From contig NC_064037.1 in assembly GCF_932526225.1 (NCBI RefSeq), positions 13,469,703 through 13,529,702 on the forward strand: a stretch of 60,000 nucleotides of DNA, written 5' to 3'. Below the pieces are notes generated by a model. It saw nothing but the letters and a program-made list of their open reading frames with translations, made no database searches and was not told the DNA's origin. This document shows, piece by piece, positions 39,901-53,000 of the stretch (within the stretch, counting starts at the first letter, position 1; the number at the start of each line of letters is the position of its first letter). Source of the stretch: Nematostella vectensis (Eukaryota > Cnidaria > Anthozoa > Actiniaria > Edwardsiidae). The position numbers were made by a program, and so were the translations under genes.

Positions 39901-42900
39901 ATAGCCTTGATAGTACATAATAACATATGTGAGCAACAACAAAAAATAATAAAAAACGAATATTTTACAGATTTTTGAAGATTGAACATTTTTGCGAAAA
40001 ATTCATTAAAAAAGGGCATAATTTTCAAATCAACCAAAACAACCTCGGCGCGCTACCTCAATTGAATGCTGGCTAAATGGAAAACATGGAAGCCAGTCGC
40101 TTTTAATTTTAGTTACCTCTTTTAAACGCCCCCCCCCCCCCCCCCCCCCCGGCTACTTAGGCCGCTAAAAAGAGGTTAGCCACTTTTTTGGTAGTTTTTT
40201 GGTGTTACGGAGCACCAGCACCAAAAACACAATGGAACAAAAGCCAAAAACAAAGACTTTAGAACGAGACAATGAAATAGAGTACAAAGGCCTTGAGCAC
40301 CAAAAACAAAGCTCTCCGTAACACCAAGGAATACCCACTTTTTTGTTTTTTTTAAATTTATTTTTTTAATATATAAAAAGTAGCTGTTGTGCCATAATTT
40401 CAAATTAAAAACAGCAACTTTTAAATTTCAAATAAACACGATATAGAGAAACACCCTTGATTTATAAGACAGGTTCCTTAATTTCAGTGCAAGGCGATTG
40501 TTTCATTCAATAGGAACCTAAACGTATTGGTTTACATTATTAAAGCAACTGCAGACTAATGAGTCTAGAATGGCGGAGAAAGAGACAATTGAGTCCAGAA
40601 TGGCGGAGAAAGAGACAATGAGTCCAGAATGGCGGAGAAAGAGACTACGTTTCCGAAAACAAAATACATTTTTACTCTAGAACCTGACTCTAGCCATGAA
40701 GACCAAGCTGATCAGAAACGTTTGAATGATCCACGGAAATCACACTTGCACACATGACGGAAAAACCTGGAAAACGCACAATTCCAGATAGAGAGAAGAC
40801 ACATGTGCTTACAATAGCTATAGGTTCCTTGTTCTACGGACTGATTTTCAAGACACAAATAACGTGAGGACGAAGTGCACATAACCAGATTTTGGCTTTT
40901 TAAGATAATTTTTCCTTGATCATCATTGCTCTGCGTATCAGCTCAGGGACGAAAAGCTCAAATTTCAATGACACTTTACAAAAAGTCGCATCAATTAAAA
41001 AAAAAAAGTCGCACTTGATATTTTATTTGCTATAAGTTACTAAGTACTCAGAGAAATTCTCTGCTTTATCGATGTGAAATGGTCTTATTTGAAGCGTCAC
41101 GTCATGCTTTTCAGTCATGTCACACTTGCATATTAGTTTTACTCCGACCTGGCTAGGAAAATGAACAGTAACCCTGAAAACGAGAAGTCACTACCAGCAG
41201 CCCTCGAAGATTACAGGCGGGTCCACCCAGTACCGAGTAATCGAGGTCAGCGAAACAAGGCGCAAAAACGAGAAAGAATAAGACAGCAGAGGGAGGGGTG
41301 GGGGGGAGTAGGGGGGTTGAGGGGAGGAGTGAAGTGGAAGGGGAGTTCTCGCAACTCGTTCTGCTGATCTGGGTTCCCGAGGACGGAGGCGGTTATACTT
41401 TAATCACATTTAGCATTTCCCGACAGAAAACAAGATATTACCACATGATACTGTATCTATATGGGATTTGCACTGGAACTAATTGGTTAAAAACTACTGA
41501 AATTTGAATTGATATTCATTGACCTACCAAATGAGAGTTCGTGTTCGCCAGGTGGGTCACTGAATGATGATGTGAAGGACTGTTCGTTGTTTGATACCTG
41601 AAACTACATTTCAACAATATACATTAACAATGTGATATCCAAGTTTTGGTGCTAATTTTAGTATGTAACTGTATGTAACTCATACAGCTATCACATGAAA
41701 CCGTGCACGTGAAAATTATTCCAAGTGAGAGCAACATTTTGATTCATAAAGTCTTTTTTAAAAGCTGCTAAAAAGGTCTTTGATTGGATGTGTAATTATC
41801 AATCAATGTTTCCATCTCTTTCACTTGTGATGACCATAGTATCGGATAAAACATTAATGCTGTACGATCAAGCCGCAAGTTTATTTGTGAGGACGGCATT
41901 TATTTGAATAAGATTTGAATAATTCACGAATTAGTTAGTGTCTGTGTCAGTGGAGTCCTTTACTTAAACAGCAAAATAAAAGCCACAGAAAGCCATTATA
42001 AACCTGAAAAGGAAAACAAATTCCCCACGACTGGAAACAAATATTTGTTCTAAACAAATTATACCTAATATAATTTGTCTGCGTGGTATCCAAGCACTTC
42101 GTCCACAAACCGAGTCGTCCACAACCAACTCGTCCACAAGTAGAGTCAACTCGCCCACAAACTAGAGTCAACTCGTCCACACATAGTTTTCACAAAAAAG
42201 TAGCCTCGTACTGTAGCATAAGGGAAGTGTTTCATATAAAAACAGTCTTTTAGAAACTTCATATACACAGTTATTCGGAACACCAATTCGACAAAAAAAA
42301 ACATTACATTAAAACGAACCCTTACAAACCCCTATGTAACTAGAGGGCTTCTGGAATTACGCGCTTGTGCGGAAGCGCGTAATTTGGCTTTTTCCCGGTA
42401 ATCCGCGTAATCCACAAATTTCCGCGTAATCCCGCGTAATTTGGCTTAATTTTGAAAGACAAAACATTCAAGTGCACAGCTGATGTGTTCTTTCAGGGTT
42501 CTTACCTCTATTTCTGGTAAAAAAAAAGACAGATATTCTTCGTAAGAGTGCGATTTTTCGAACTGAATTTCGAAAACAAATAAAATGACTAGGCGTTCTT
42601 TGCCAAACCGCGAAGGCCTAGGACTAATATAAAATACCCTTTTTAATTGGCTGGTGGCTAGGAGCCAATGAAAACTCGCCTAAGATTTTCGCGCAAAAAA
42701 TAAACCTCTTCAAGTTATTTCGTGCTTTCCTTCGGTACAAAATGTAGTTTCGGCGTAACAGTTGATATTTCGTGTAATTTAGCGCGTAATTTAGTAAAGA
42801 ATCACGCAAAATTTTGATTTTTAAAGAAAAATGTAATGCAAAATCCCGCGTAATTTAGCGCGTAATGATTGATTTTCCGCGTAATTTAGCAAAGAATCCC

Positions 42901-44011
42901 GCGTAATTTTGATTTTTTTTCCGCGTAATTCCAGAAGCCCTGTAACTAGCACCGAATTAATCCCTGGAATACGTAGATTAAGGATCGTGTAGTTATTTTT
43001 GTGTGATTTCAGTGATGCGACTAAATTAGCGATTTCTTTCACGCCGCTGCGAGACGTTGTGTTGTTTAACAAGAAAACACTGCCAACAACAAAATAAACA
43101 CTGCAGCGCATGTGTGGCATATATATCAGAGGGTGGCAGGACATTTGACTGACTGACACAATCTGCTAATAAAGTTATTGTTGTTCTGGTTGGGAACTAA
43201 AAATCGCCAGATTAACAAAACTTCTAATATACTAGCACCTATACACTTAGTATACACTGGAGAGTCGACACACAGTAATACAAGCAGACCTCACCTGCTG
43301 ATAGCCTGGTGCTGGGCTTGGCTCTGATGCCATAGCTGCCAGACTAGGCGATGTGCTTCTAAGTATTTGCTGAAGAGGTGTGACGGCGAACTTTGATCCC
43401 TGAGTGGCACTTGTCATTATCGGCAAAGAATACTGGGTCGACAGCACCGAGCTTGCATGTATGGGTGCTGCCATCACTGCAGTGCCAGGATGAGGGGCTA
43501 TCGCTATGGGCGTGGTCCTAACCACCGGTGCTACCGTCTGGATACCGAGGTTTGACATCTGAACTACTGGCATTGTTGAAATCTGGGCCACAAGTTGGGG
43601 CAGTGACTGGGCACCCTGCTGAAGCAGCTGAGTCAGGGGTTGAGATGTCTGTGGTGCAAAGGGCTGTAGCGGGCTAAGTTGCTGTGGTTGAGTCTGCTTT
43701 TGGTGAGACTGGGTGGACTGCTGCTGCAATGCTTGTGCTGTCTGCTGGATTGTACCTAGCTGGGATGACTGTTGAGCATAAGGAGCTTGTTTTTGTAATT
43801 GCTGGTGTTGTAACAACTGTTGCAGCTGCTGCTGTTGCTGAATCTGTTGCTGTTGCATCTGCTGATTATGTAGACTAAGTTGTTGTCGTTGAGACTGGTT
43901 GCCTTCCTGTAAAGATGCTTGCAACAATGATGCCACATCGCTACATGAGTCACCCTGAGCTACAGCTTTAAGCAATGCAAGTAGCTCCCCGCTATGCATG
44001 GCTTGACTTGA

Positions 44012-44044
<33 letters not shown>

Positions 44045-47000
44045 TTGGTGTTGCTGTCGTTGAATAAGCTGTAACAGTTGCTTCATCACTTGGCTACTGT
44101 CATCAACAGTAGTCGTCATGGCTGCTGCTTCGGACTGATTCCCATTCTGTAGCAATAACTGTCCCAGAAGGCTCCCTGCCCCTACTACTCCTGGAACTGA
44201 TGTAATACCCGCTGAAGTAGGGACTTGCGCTGAGGCCTGCGACATCTGACTCAACTGGTCTATCAATGTTGAATGTGATTCTCGCACCCCGCTTGCAAGT
44301 GAGTGTACCAGTTGTGTTGATGTAGGCGTCAGACTCTCTGCCACAAGCTGCTGTGAGAAGGCTTGCTGTGCCATAGAGCTTGCAACCTCTAAACTAGGCT
44401 CAGACATTTTACGCACTCGCTGTCCGATCCAAGATGAAGACGGCTGCGGATGTTGCTGTGGTAAACCCATGTACAAGAGTGACGAGTCTGACATATTCCG
44501 TGGCATCTTGCTTTTCCTTTTGTAGCTGGGTACCTTGGTGTGGCCCACGGGGGTTTGGAATCTTGGCATTACTTGGTACGTAGGACCCTGTGGCATGGTG
44601 CCTTGTGCAATGGCCTGAGCACGGATCTGCTCAAGTGGTGTCATATTTGCTGTCCCTACTGCACTCTGATTATGCAGGGAAGAGCTCCTAGACACTCTGC
44701 CCATGCTGCTCAGCCTTGAATCCGACATGTTTCTTGGAAGTCTGGCCCTCTTGGCTACCTTGGAGGAGCTTGCCTGTACCTCTGGGCGCTTGCTTTGTAT
44801 TGATTGCAACTGAGCAACCAGGTTGGGAAATTGCACCTGCGCTGGCAATTCAGGCTCATACTGGGGAAGAAGAGAGACGCCTTTCAGTGGGCTCCCATAG
44901 CTTTCCATATTATACAACTGACTGTCTGAAACATTCCTCGTAATCTTCACATTCTCTGTCTGCTGACTTAACATGGATGAGCCAGGAGTGAAAGACTGCC
45001 GGTGCTGCGTTGTTACACTGCTGGCCTTGTACTGAGAGGTACCCAGACTAGGTGGGCTCATTGCACTTGGGCTTCGCTGCACAGGCGACTGCGGGACTGA
45101 GTTGGGAGGTACCCCATGCAAAGAGGAGCCCAGTGGTGATTGCACTGGTGAAGTCAGCTGCTCAAACGACTCCTGAGGTTGTGGACTGTACATCTCTTGA
45201 GAGTTTTCTTCCACTAGTTGGGGCATAGGTTCCTCGGGAAGGCTTTCCGGTTGCTCCATATCCTGGTATTCCACAGAGTAATCATTGTAAGAGCCAGATG
45301 TATCCATGTATTCTTGTCGACAGCTTGTTGGGTAGTCAGTGGAGTGTTCCATCACTTCCAGGTGGGATTGTTGTTGATAATTGACATCTTCTGCAGAGAA
45401 TCTCTGACTGGCCATTCTCGGGGAACTTGTGAAGGTCTCATCTTGCTGAATAAGATCTGATAAAAAAGAAAAAAACGTTCAGATCTAGACAAGCAAGGAA
45501 AATATAGTCATGCAAAGTTTTAATTGGATACTACAATTTAGAGTATTAGTGACCTAAGCAAACCAAATTACAGTACATCACACTCTACCAGCCCTGACAA
45601 TCACAAAAAAGAGGGAACAGTTCTGAAGCTTACTGCAAAACTTGTGAGAAACATATTGCCTTTTCATCATTTGAACAAGTTACATCACCTATTTAAAAGT
45701 TCAGAAGAAATTATTTGGCTGTTCATACGATTCGTTTGCATTGTATTGCTGTTTCCATTTCAAAGTGAATAAGTGTTTGTTTATTCCTGATCAGTTTATG
45801 TGTTGAGATCTAAAGTCAACAAATCGTTTATTCCCACCTGCAAGGCTACTAATATGTTCCACAAACTCGTCCAGATTGGGCTGAAGGCTGTCCAGAGTTG
45901 GCTGGTACATTACATCTATGTGAGGCGATAAAGGAGTGTATGACAAAGGAGATGAAGATAACAAAAAACAAGGATAATAACTCCTTATTTTTTTTTTCAA
46001 ACACCTTCAAAGCCTATAAGGTAAACTGAGCAGACTCTCAAGAGGGTGCTAAAGGTTAGACATCGGAGAATCTAAGGTTATACACTGGGCGAGGGAGTCA
46101 AAGGTACAGTAAGACGGGAAGTCTAAGGTTATACACTGGGTGAGGGAGTCAAAGGTAAGACATTGGGGAGTCTAAGGTTATACACTGGGTGAGGGAGTCA
46201 AAGGTAAGACATCGGGGAGTGTAAGGTTATACACTGGGCGAGGGAGTCAAAGGTAAGACATCGGGGAGTCTAAGGTTATACACTGGGTGAGGGAGCCAAA
46301 GGTTAGACATAGGGGAGTGTAAGGTTATACACTGGGCGAGGGAGTCAAAGGTAAGACATCGGGGAGTCTAAGGTTATACACTGGGTGAGGGAGTCAAATG
46401 TAAGACAACGGGGAGTGTAAGGTTATACACTGGGTGAGCGAGTCAAATGTAAGACATCAGGGAGTGTAAGGTTATACACTGGGTGAGGGAGCCAAAGGTA
46501 CAGTAAGACGGGAAGTCTAAGGTTATACACTGGGTGAGGGAGTCAAATGTAAGACAACGGGGAGTGTAAGGTTATACACTGGGTGAGGGAGTCAAAGGTT
46601 AGACATCGGGGAGTCTAAGGTTATACACTGGGTGAGGGAGCCAAAGGTACAGTAAGACGGGAAGTCTAAGGTTATACACTGGGTGAGGGAGTCAAAGGTT
46701 AGACATCGGGAAGTCTAAGGTTATACACTGGGTGAGGGAGTCAAAGGTAAGACATTGGGAACGAGTCCAGAGCGTTAGACACATGTTAGACACACAATAC
46801 CTTCACACAGTACTAAAGGGTAAATACAACAGAAGCACAATAAAGGTCTCTCAGACATAAGTCCCTGTATGTACATATGTACAGTACATACCCCTTGGTG
46901 TCTGCCTCTCTTCCTTCAGCTGGTGCTTGCTTTTTGAGGTGAACAGGGTATCAGGATGTGAAGAGAGCATGACATCTGGGAACAAAACAACAAATATGGG

Positions 47001-50000
47001 CCTCTTTCTTCTTCTCTTGAATCATGTGATAGATGGTGTGATTTTGTTCTGGCTATGGCAATTTCCCTAGCCCTAACACTTTACCTGTACTGATGTGGGT
47101 GTCCCTAACACTTTACCTGTACTGGTTTGGGTGTTCCTAACACTTTACCTGTACCGATGTGGGTGTCCTGGCCCTAACACTTTACCTTTACTGATGTGGG
47201 TGTCCCTAACACTTTACCTGTACTGATGAGGGTGTCTCTAACACTTTACATGTACTGATGTGGGTGTCCCTAACACTTTACCTGTACTGATGCGGGTGAA
47301 CCTAACACTTTACCTGTACTGATGAGGGTGTCCTGAACCTTACACTATACCTGTACTGATGAGGGTGTCCTGATCCTAACACCTTACTTGTACTGATGTG
47401 GGTGTCTTGACCCTAACACGTTACCTGTACTCATGAGGGTATCTCTAACACCTTACTTGTACTGATGCGGGTGTCCCTAACACTTTACGTGTACTGATGT
47501 GGGTGTCTTGACCCTAACACTTTACCTGTACTGATGTGAGTGTCCTGATCCTAACACTTTACCTGTACTGATGTAGGTGTCCCTAACATGTTACCTGTAC
47601 TGATGTGGGTGTCCTGATCCTAACACTTTACCTGTACTGATGTGGGTGTCCTGACCCTAATACTTTACCTGTACTGATGTGGGTGTCCCTAACGCTTTAC
47701 CTGTACTGATGTGGGTATCCCTAACACTTTACCTGTACTGATGTGGGTGTCCTGTCCCTAACACTTTACCTGTACTGATGTGGGTGTCCTGACCCTAATA
47801 CTTTACCTGTACTGATGTGGGTGTCCCTAACACTTTACCTGTACTGATGTGGGTGTCCCTAACACTTTACCTGTACTGATGTGGGTGTCCTGTCCCTAAC
47901 ACTTTACCTGTACTGATGTAGGTGTACCTAACACTTTACCTGTACTGATGTGGGTGTCCCTAACACTTTACCTGTACTGAAGTGGGTGTCCCTAACACTT
48001 TACCTGTACTGATGTAAGTACCTAACACTTTACCTGTACTGAAGTTGGTGTCCCTAACACTTTACCTGTACTGATGTGGGTGTCCCTAACACTTTACCTG
48101 TACTGAAGTGGGTGTCCCTAACACTTTACCTGTACTGAAGTGGGTGTCTCTAACACTCTACCTGTACCGATGTAGGTGACCCTAACACTTTACCTGTACT
48201 GATGTGGGTAACCCTAACACTTTACCTGTACTGATGTAGGTGTCCCTAACACCTTACCTGTACTGAAGTGGGTGTCCCTAACACTTTACCTGTACTGAAG
48301 TGGGTGTCTCTAACACTCTACCTGTACCGATGTAGGTGACCCTAACACTTTACCTGTACTGATGTGGGTGACCCTAACACTTTACCTGTACTGATGTGGG
48401 TGTTCCTAACACTCTACGTGTACCGATGAGGGTGTCCTGATCCTAACACTTTACCTGTACTGATGAGGGTGTCCTGATCCTAACACTTTACCTGTACTGA
48501 TGAGGGTGTCCTGATCCTAACACTTTACCTGTACTGATGAGGGTGTCCTGACCCTAACACTTTACCTGTACTGATGAGGGTGTCCTGATCCCAACACTTT
48601 ACCTGTACTGATGAGGGTGTCCTGATCCTAACACTTTACCTGTACTGATGAGGGTGTCCTGACCCTAACACTTTACCTGTACTGATGAGGGTGTCCTGAC
48701 CCTAACACTTTACCTGTACTGATGAGGGTGACCCTAACACTTTACCTGTACTGATGTGGGTGTCCTGATCCTAACACTTTACCTGTACTGATGAGGGTGT
48801 CCTGATCCTAACACTTTACCTGTACTGATGAGGGTGTCCTGACCCTAACACTTTACCTGTACTGATGAGGGTGTCCTGATCCCAACACTTTACCTGTACT
48901 GATGAGGGTGTCCTGACCCTAACACTTTACCTGTACTGATGAGGGTGTCCTGATCCTAACACTTTACCTGTACTGATGTGGGTGACCCTAACGCTTTACC
49001 TGTACTGATGTGGGTGTCCTGATCCTAACGTTTTACCTGTACTGATGTGGGTGTCCTGATCCTAACGCTTTACCTGTACTGAAGTGGGTGTCCTGATCCT
49101 AACGCTTTACCTGTACTGATGTGGGTGTCCATGATATGCATCATCTGAGCCATGGCTGGGCTCTGGTTAGAAACTGTTTCATCTCCACTACTGATGCTCA
49201 AACTCCTGCAGTGGCCAGAAAATGTTTCATTACACAAGAAGCAAGTGTAACAGCAATGGTTTCTAACCCTTATGGTATTGCAACATTTTACAGTCACATG
49301 TAAAGCAGACAATAAGTGTTGTATTCCTAATTGCCATAAGTCATTGTATATCAGCCAACAAGAGGTTCATTACCCATAGTTATGTACTTAAAATACAGCA
49401 ACCACAAATTGTGTATACATGTACATCACCTTAATCTTTGGCGGTCTGCTTCCTCAGCTTCCTGGGTCTAAGTATTACAAAAAGATAACAGGTATTTCAG
49501 AAAATATCAAATTAACAGACATAACATCAAATTTCAAATAATTAAAATATGGAAATGGCTCTAGAGGTGTCTTAATATAGTGAAATACGCCTAAGATATT
49601 GACTTTTGCATGCAAAACACACATAAACATGTAGTTTGTGTGAAGCCAGACTGTTTTGCATGTGTATCATTTGTTTATAGTTTCCATTCTAGGAAACCAA
49701 TGAGAACAGTCATAATTCTATCATAATCAAATTTTATAACACCCAGCAACCTGAACCCCTAATAAGTCATAATTCTGATTCAGCTTGGAAGGTTGAGATG
49801 GAAAGAAGTCAAAGTAATTCTGATTCAGCTTGAAATAACAATGCAGCTTTATCCTTTTTTCTGTATATAATTGACCACAAAATCAAATACCTTTTTCTTG
49901 TAGTAAACCCGCCATCGCTTGTACTCTCTTGCTACAGCATCCAATTTACGTCTCCAGTACCTCCCCTCAAGAATCACTGCCTAAAAAAACGAAACTCTCA

Positions 50001-53000
50001 TCTTACATCTCTAAAGCACAACAGGCTGTTTAGTTTTCACTATGCTAAGCCAATCAGAAAGAGGTGGTAGAGCTGTTTTAAACATGTTCTAATTTGAAAC
50101 TTGGCTGGTTTAGTATGGTTATTCTTACAGCATTAATTTTCATTTTAAGCTATATGCCATTACATTACGCCCCAAAATGGGTGTCTTTTAAAACTTTTTC
50201 TGTGTCTTTTAAAATTGTAAATAAACACTTAAATATTCTCTGGGTTTTAAACAGAATCCACATCACTGCCACAGTCAGGCGACAGATAGCTCTTGACACG
50301 TTCGTTCATGAAATGTGAAGTTTGCGAAAAGTTACTGAGTATACTACATTAACCACTGAATCACTGAATCATCCAATTCCCCTGACTATAGAACTAAGAA
50401 TCAAGTTTGATTACTTGTAAGTAGAGGTTTTGATACTTGTTCCCAAAACTGTATGAAAGGTAAAGGAGATTCCACAGATTGTGTGGAGTGCAGTTCTCAT
50501 GATCAGAGCTTGAAGCACATCCCAAGCTACTGTATATCATTAAAACTTGTAGCCTTGGCCAGCTTCCACAAAAAACTTTTTTTCTTTAAGAGGCAGTTTT
50601 TGCCCCTTCAATTTACTTACTAGATGGGTATTCTTTGGAGGTTCACGCTCCTCTGATAATGGCGAGACAAATTGGCAAAACAATGGCTTTTTCCCTTTCT
50701 TGACTAGAAAGAGATATAAAATAAAACCTTTAGTTTCCTCTACAAAGTAGAATAAACAAGTAAATTACTTACACTGCAAATGCCAACATCTCCATATGGC
50801 GTTGTTTAGTCTGGTCTTCTCAGAAAATGCAAGCTTTTGACTCCCAAAGTTTTTCCACTTTGGGGACACCAGAACATGCCTTCAATATAATAAAGTAATA
50901 GTCAAGGCTATGTATGTGCATGCTAGTACATGCAAGTAGCTTTACAGAATATGGTTAATTAATATAATTATAAAATAACACCAGTGTATCTCGCTTGCTG
51001 ATTGGTTGAGAGCTTAATATGAGCATGTCTGTAAAAAAAACAGTACAGAAACACTTTTGACAGCAAGTAACGCAACACAACACTCACTCGACCGACGTAT
51101 TTAAACTTTTTTTTCGGGCAAAACTATTTTTCTCCTGAATTTAAACAGGCAATGCTTGATAGCGACTACTTGCCTAATTTTAGTTTGGACATTTTGAACG
51201 GAGAATAGAAGACGAAAGATCCAAATGTGCATTTTGCTGTGGCTGAGAAGTAACATCGATGGTGTTATGTTATGAAAAATAAAAACACACAAACTACTCA
51301 ATGAAATGGATGATTCCCCTTTTAAAAGGTAGAAAAATGATTCGAAATATATTTCTTTAATAATCATTTCTCTCATAAACAAAGTGAAGAATGTATTATT
51401 TGACAAAAACACACAAATGTTTCCAAAGAATCTCGAACAGTTTATTCAAAACAACACAGGCATGCAAGTTGCCGGTAAATCATAACTTTACATTTTAAAG
51501 ATCTCAAAAATTGTCCTACAATGAACCCATTATGTATAGAATGGAGAATTGAAAGAGGGATCCAGAAAAATTTACCTGAAATGTCGGACGTAAGACAAAG
51601 CACTACAAAGTTTTCATAGCGATACGTTCAAGATGTCCGTCAAAGGAAAGTTGTCAATGTAAAGTGGCTTCAGTTCACTTGCTTTTCATTTCAAGCCTAG
51701 AAAGCTCTGAGCACGCACTCCTTGTCATTTCTTAAGAGGATGGAGTGACTGCTGGCGTCTAATCTGATCTTTTAGATTTCCAAATGTAAAAGTTTCTGAT
51801 ATCGGCTGCCTCTGGCTGCTGTTTTTCAAATGTGACAAACTCAACGCTCAGGTCACAAGTCTCACTGTTTAAGGAGAATAACATTTTGATAATGAATACG
51901 CATCCTTTGATTGTGATTGAGATTTCTTAGTTATTTTATAAATGCAATAAAACACATATCCTGTGTCTGTATAGGTTTTTACAGACACTTGGGAAGTGTT
52001 GGTCAAATTGATAAAGAAACTTGAAAGTCACTCGCCTCGTGTACAGTACAGGTCTAGAGTAACATAACCTCCACTCGCAAGTACTCGAGACTCGTGCATA
52101 TTACTCGAGAATATCGACTCGCCGAATATTCATAAGCTTGAGGTATTTGCGAGTGATTTATGTCGTTGTTAGTCGATAACATGAAATAATTAGGACTGCG
52201 TGAGTGATTAGTGAAGTAAACTCAGAAACATCGAACAATATTGTTTTCGCTATCTAGCGAACTTTAGCAAAACAACTTGAATTTATAAACACTCCTGGAT
52301 TTTCGCTTTAGATATAACAGCAAGCAAAGAAAAATAATTCCTAATAAAAAGTAGAAAGGGCTCCAGTTGTTTTTATTTTCTAGTGATCATTTACCAATTT
52401 ACGTTAAGGAATGCGAACACGCTTTGCTGTAACCCCGCTGTAACATAATGATGTGAGTCAGTCATAAAACGAATCGCAGATCCACTTTGAGAACAGGGCT
52501 AAAAACATCTACCTTTTCAGTCATCATCCCTTTTTGCATGTTGAGGCATCGCAGAAAGCATCGCGAAGAAAATAAGCCAAATAAGCGAAGTTACAGGCTT
52601 CGAAGCAAGTTGTAAACGATTACATGTAGTGAAAATCTAGCCAGCAAGACTTTATATTCAGTGACTAGACTGTGTGACTTTGCACGTTCGTTTTACGCAC
52701 ATTGTCGATCTTGTAACTCGCACTGTAAGAATTGAACTAACACATCAGACACAAGTTATTGGACTCAGAAGTTTAAACAAACTAAGGCAAAGCAAGGTTT
52801 GTTTATTTAGAAACGGGAAGGATTAAGAACTTGTTATTTTCTTAATTGGGTTGGTTTTGCTTTTGGTGTGACACGGCGAGTATGGAATCAACACAAACCA
52901 AGAATTGCATTTGGTTTTCCACTGGGTTTTCGAGAATTCATAAATTTAAAACACGACAACGAAAGATGACAATTTGTAAACTTTTATGCGTCTCACTCTT

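Larger units (their letters stand above)
30696..40057 (+). mobile_element. 9.36-kb DNA transposon-like element with long terminal inverted repeats, in a Mondo intron
   Basis: The outer 24 bp (30696-30719, ggtggcgcgccgaggttgtt + ttgg) and 40034-40057 are inverted repeats with one mismatch. A further about 435-bp inverted repeat joins 32485-32920 with 39601-40033. On the left, these two parts are separated by about 1.77 kb of extra DNA that itself forms a long foldback, so the left terminal repeat was probably interrupted. The interior holds a decayed multi-exon transposase-like gene (34693-39547). No convincing target duplication (ccatttaa versus tcaattga). Superfamily not assigned. Confidence 0.75.

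Noticed and set aside
42821-43159. 112-aa minus-strand frame considered as the missing Mondo exon
   Set aside because: It runs through the hAT MITE end and target duplication and has no compatible splice sites.
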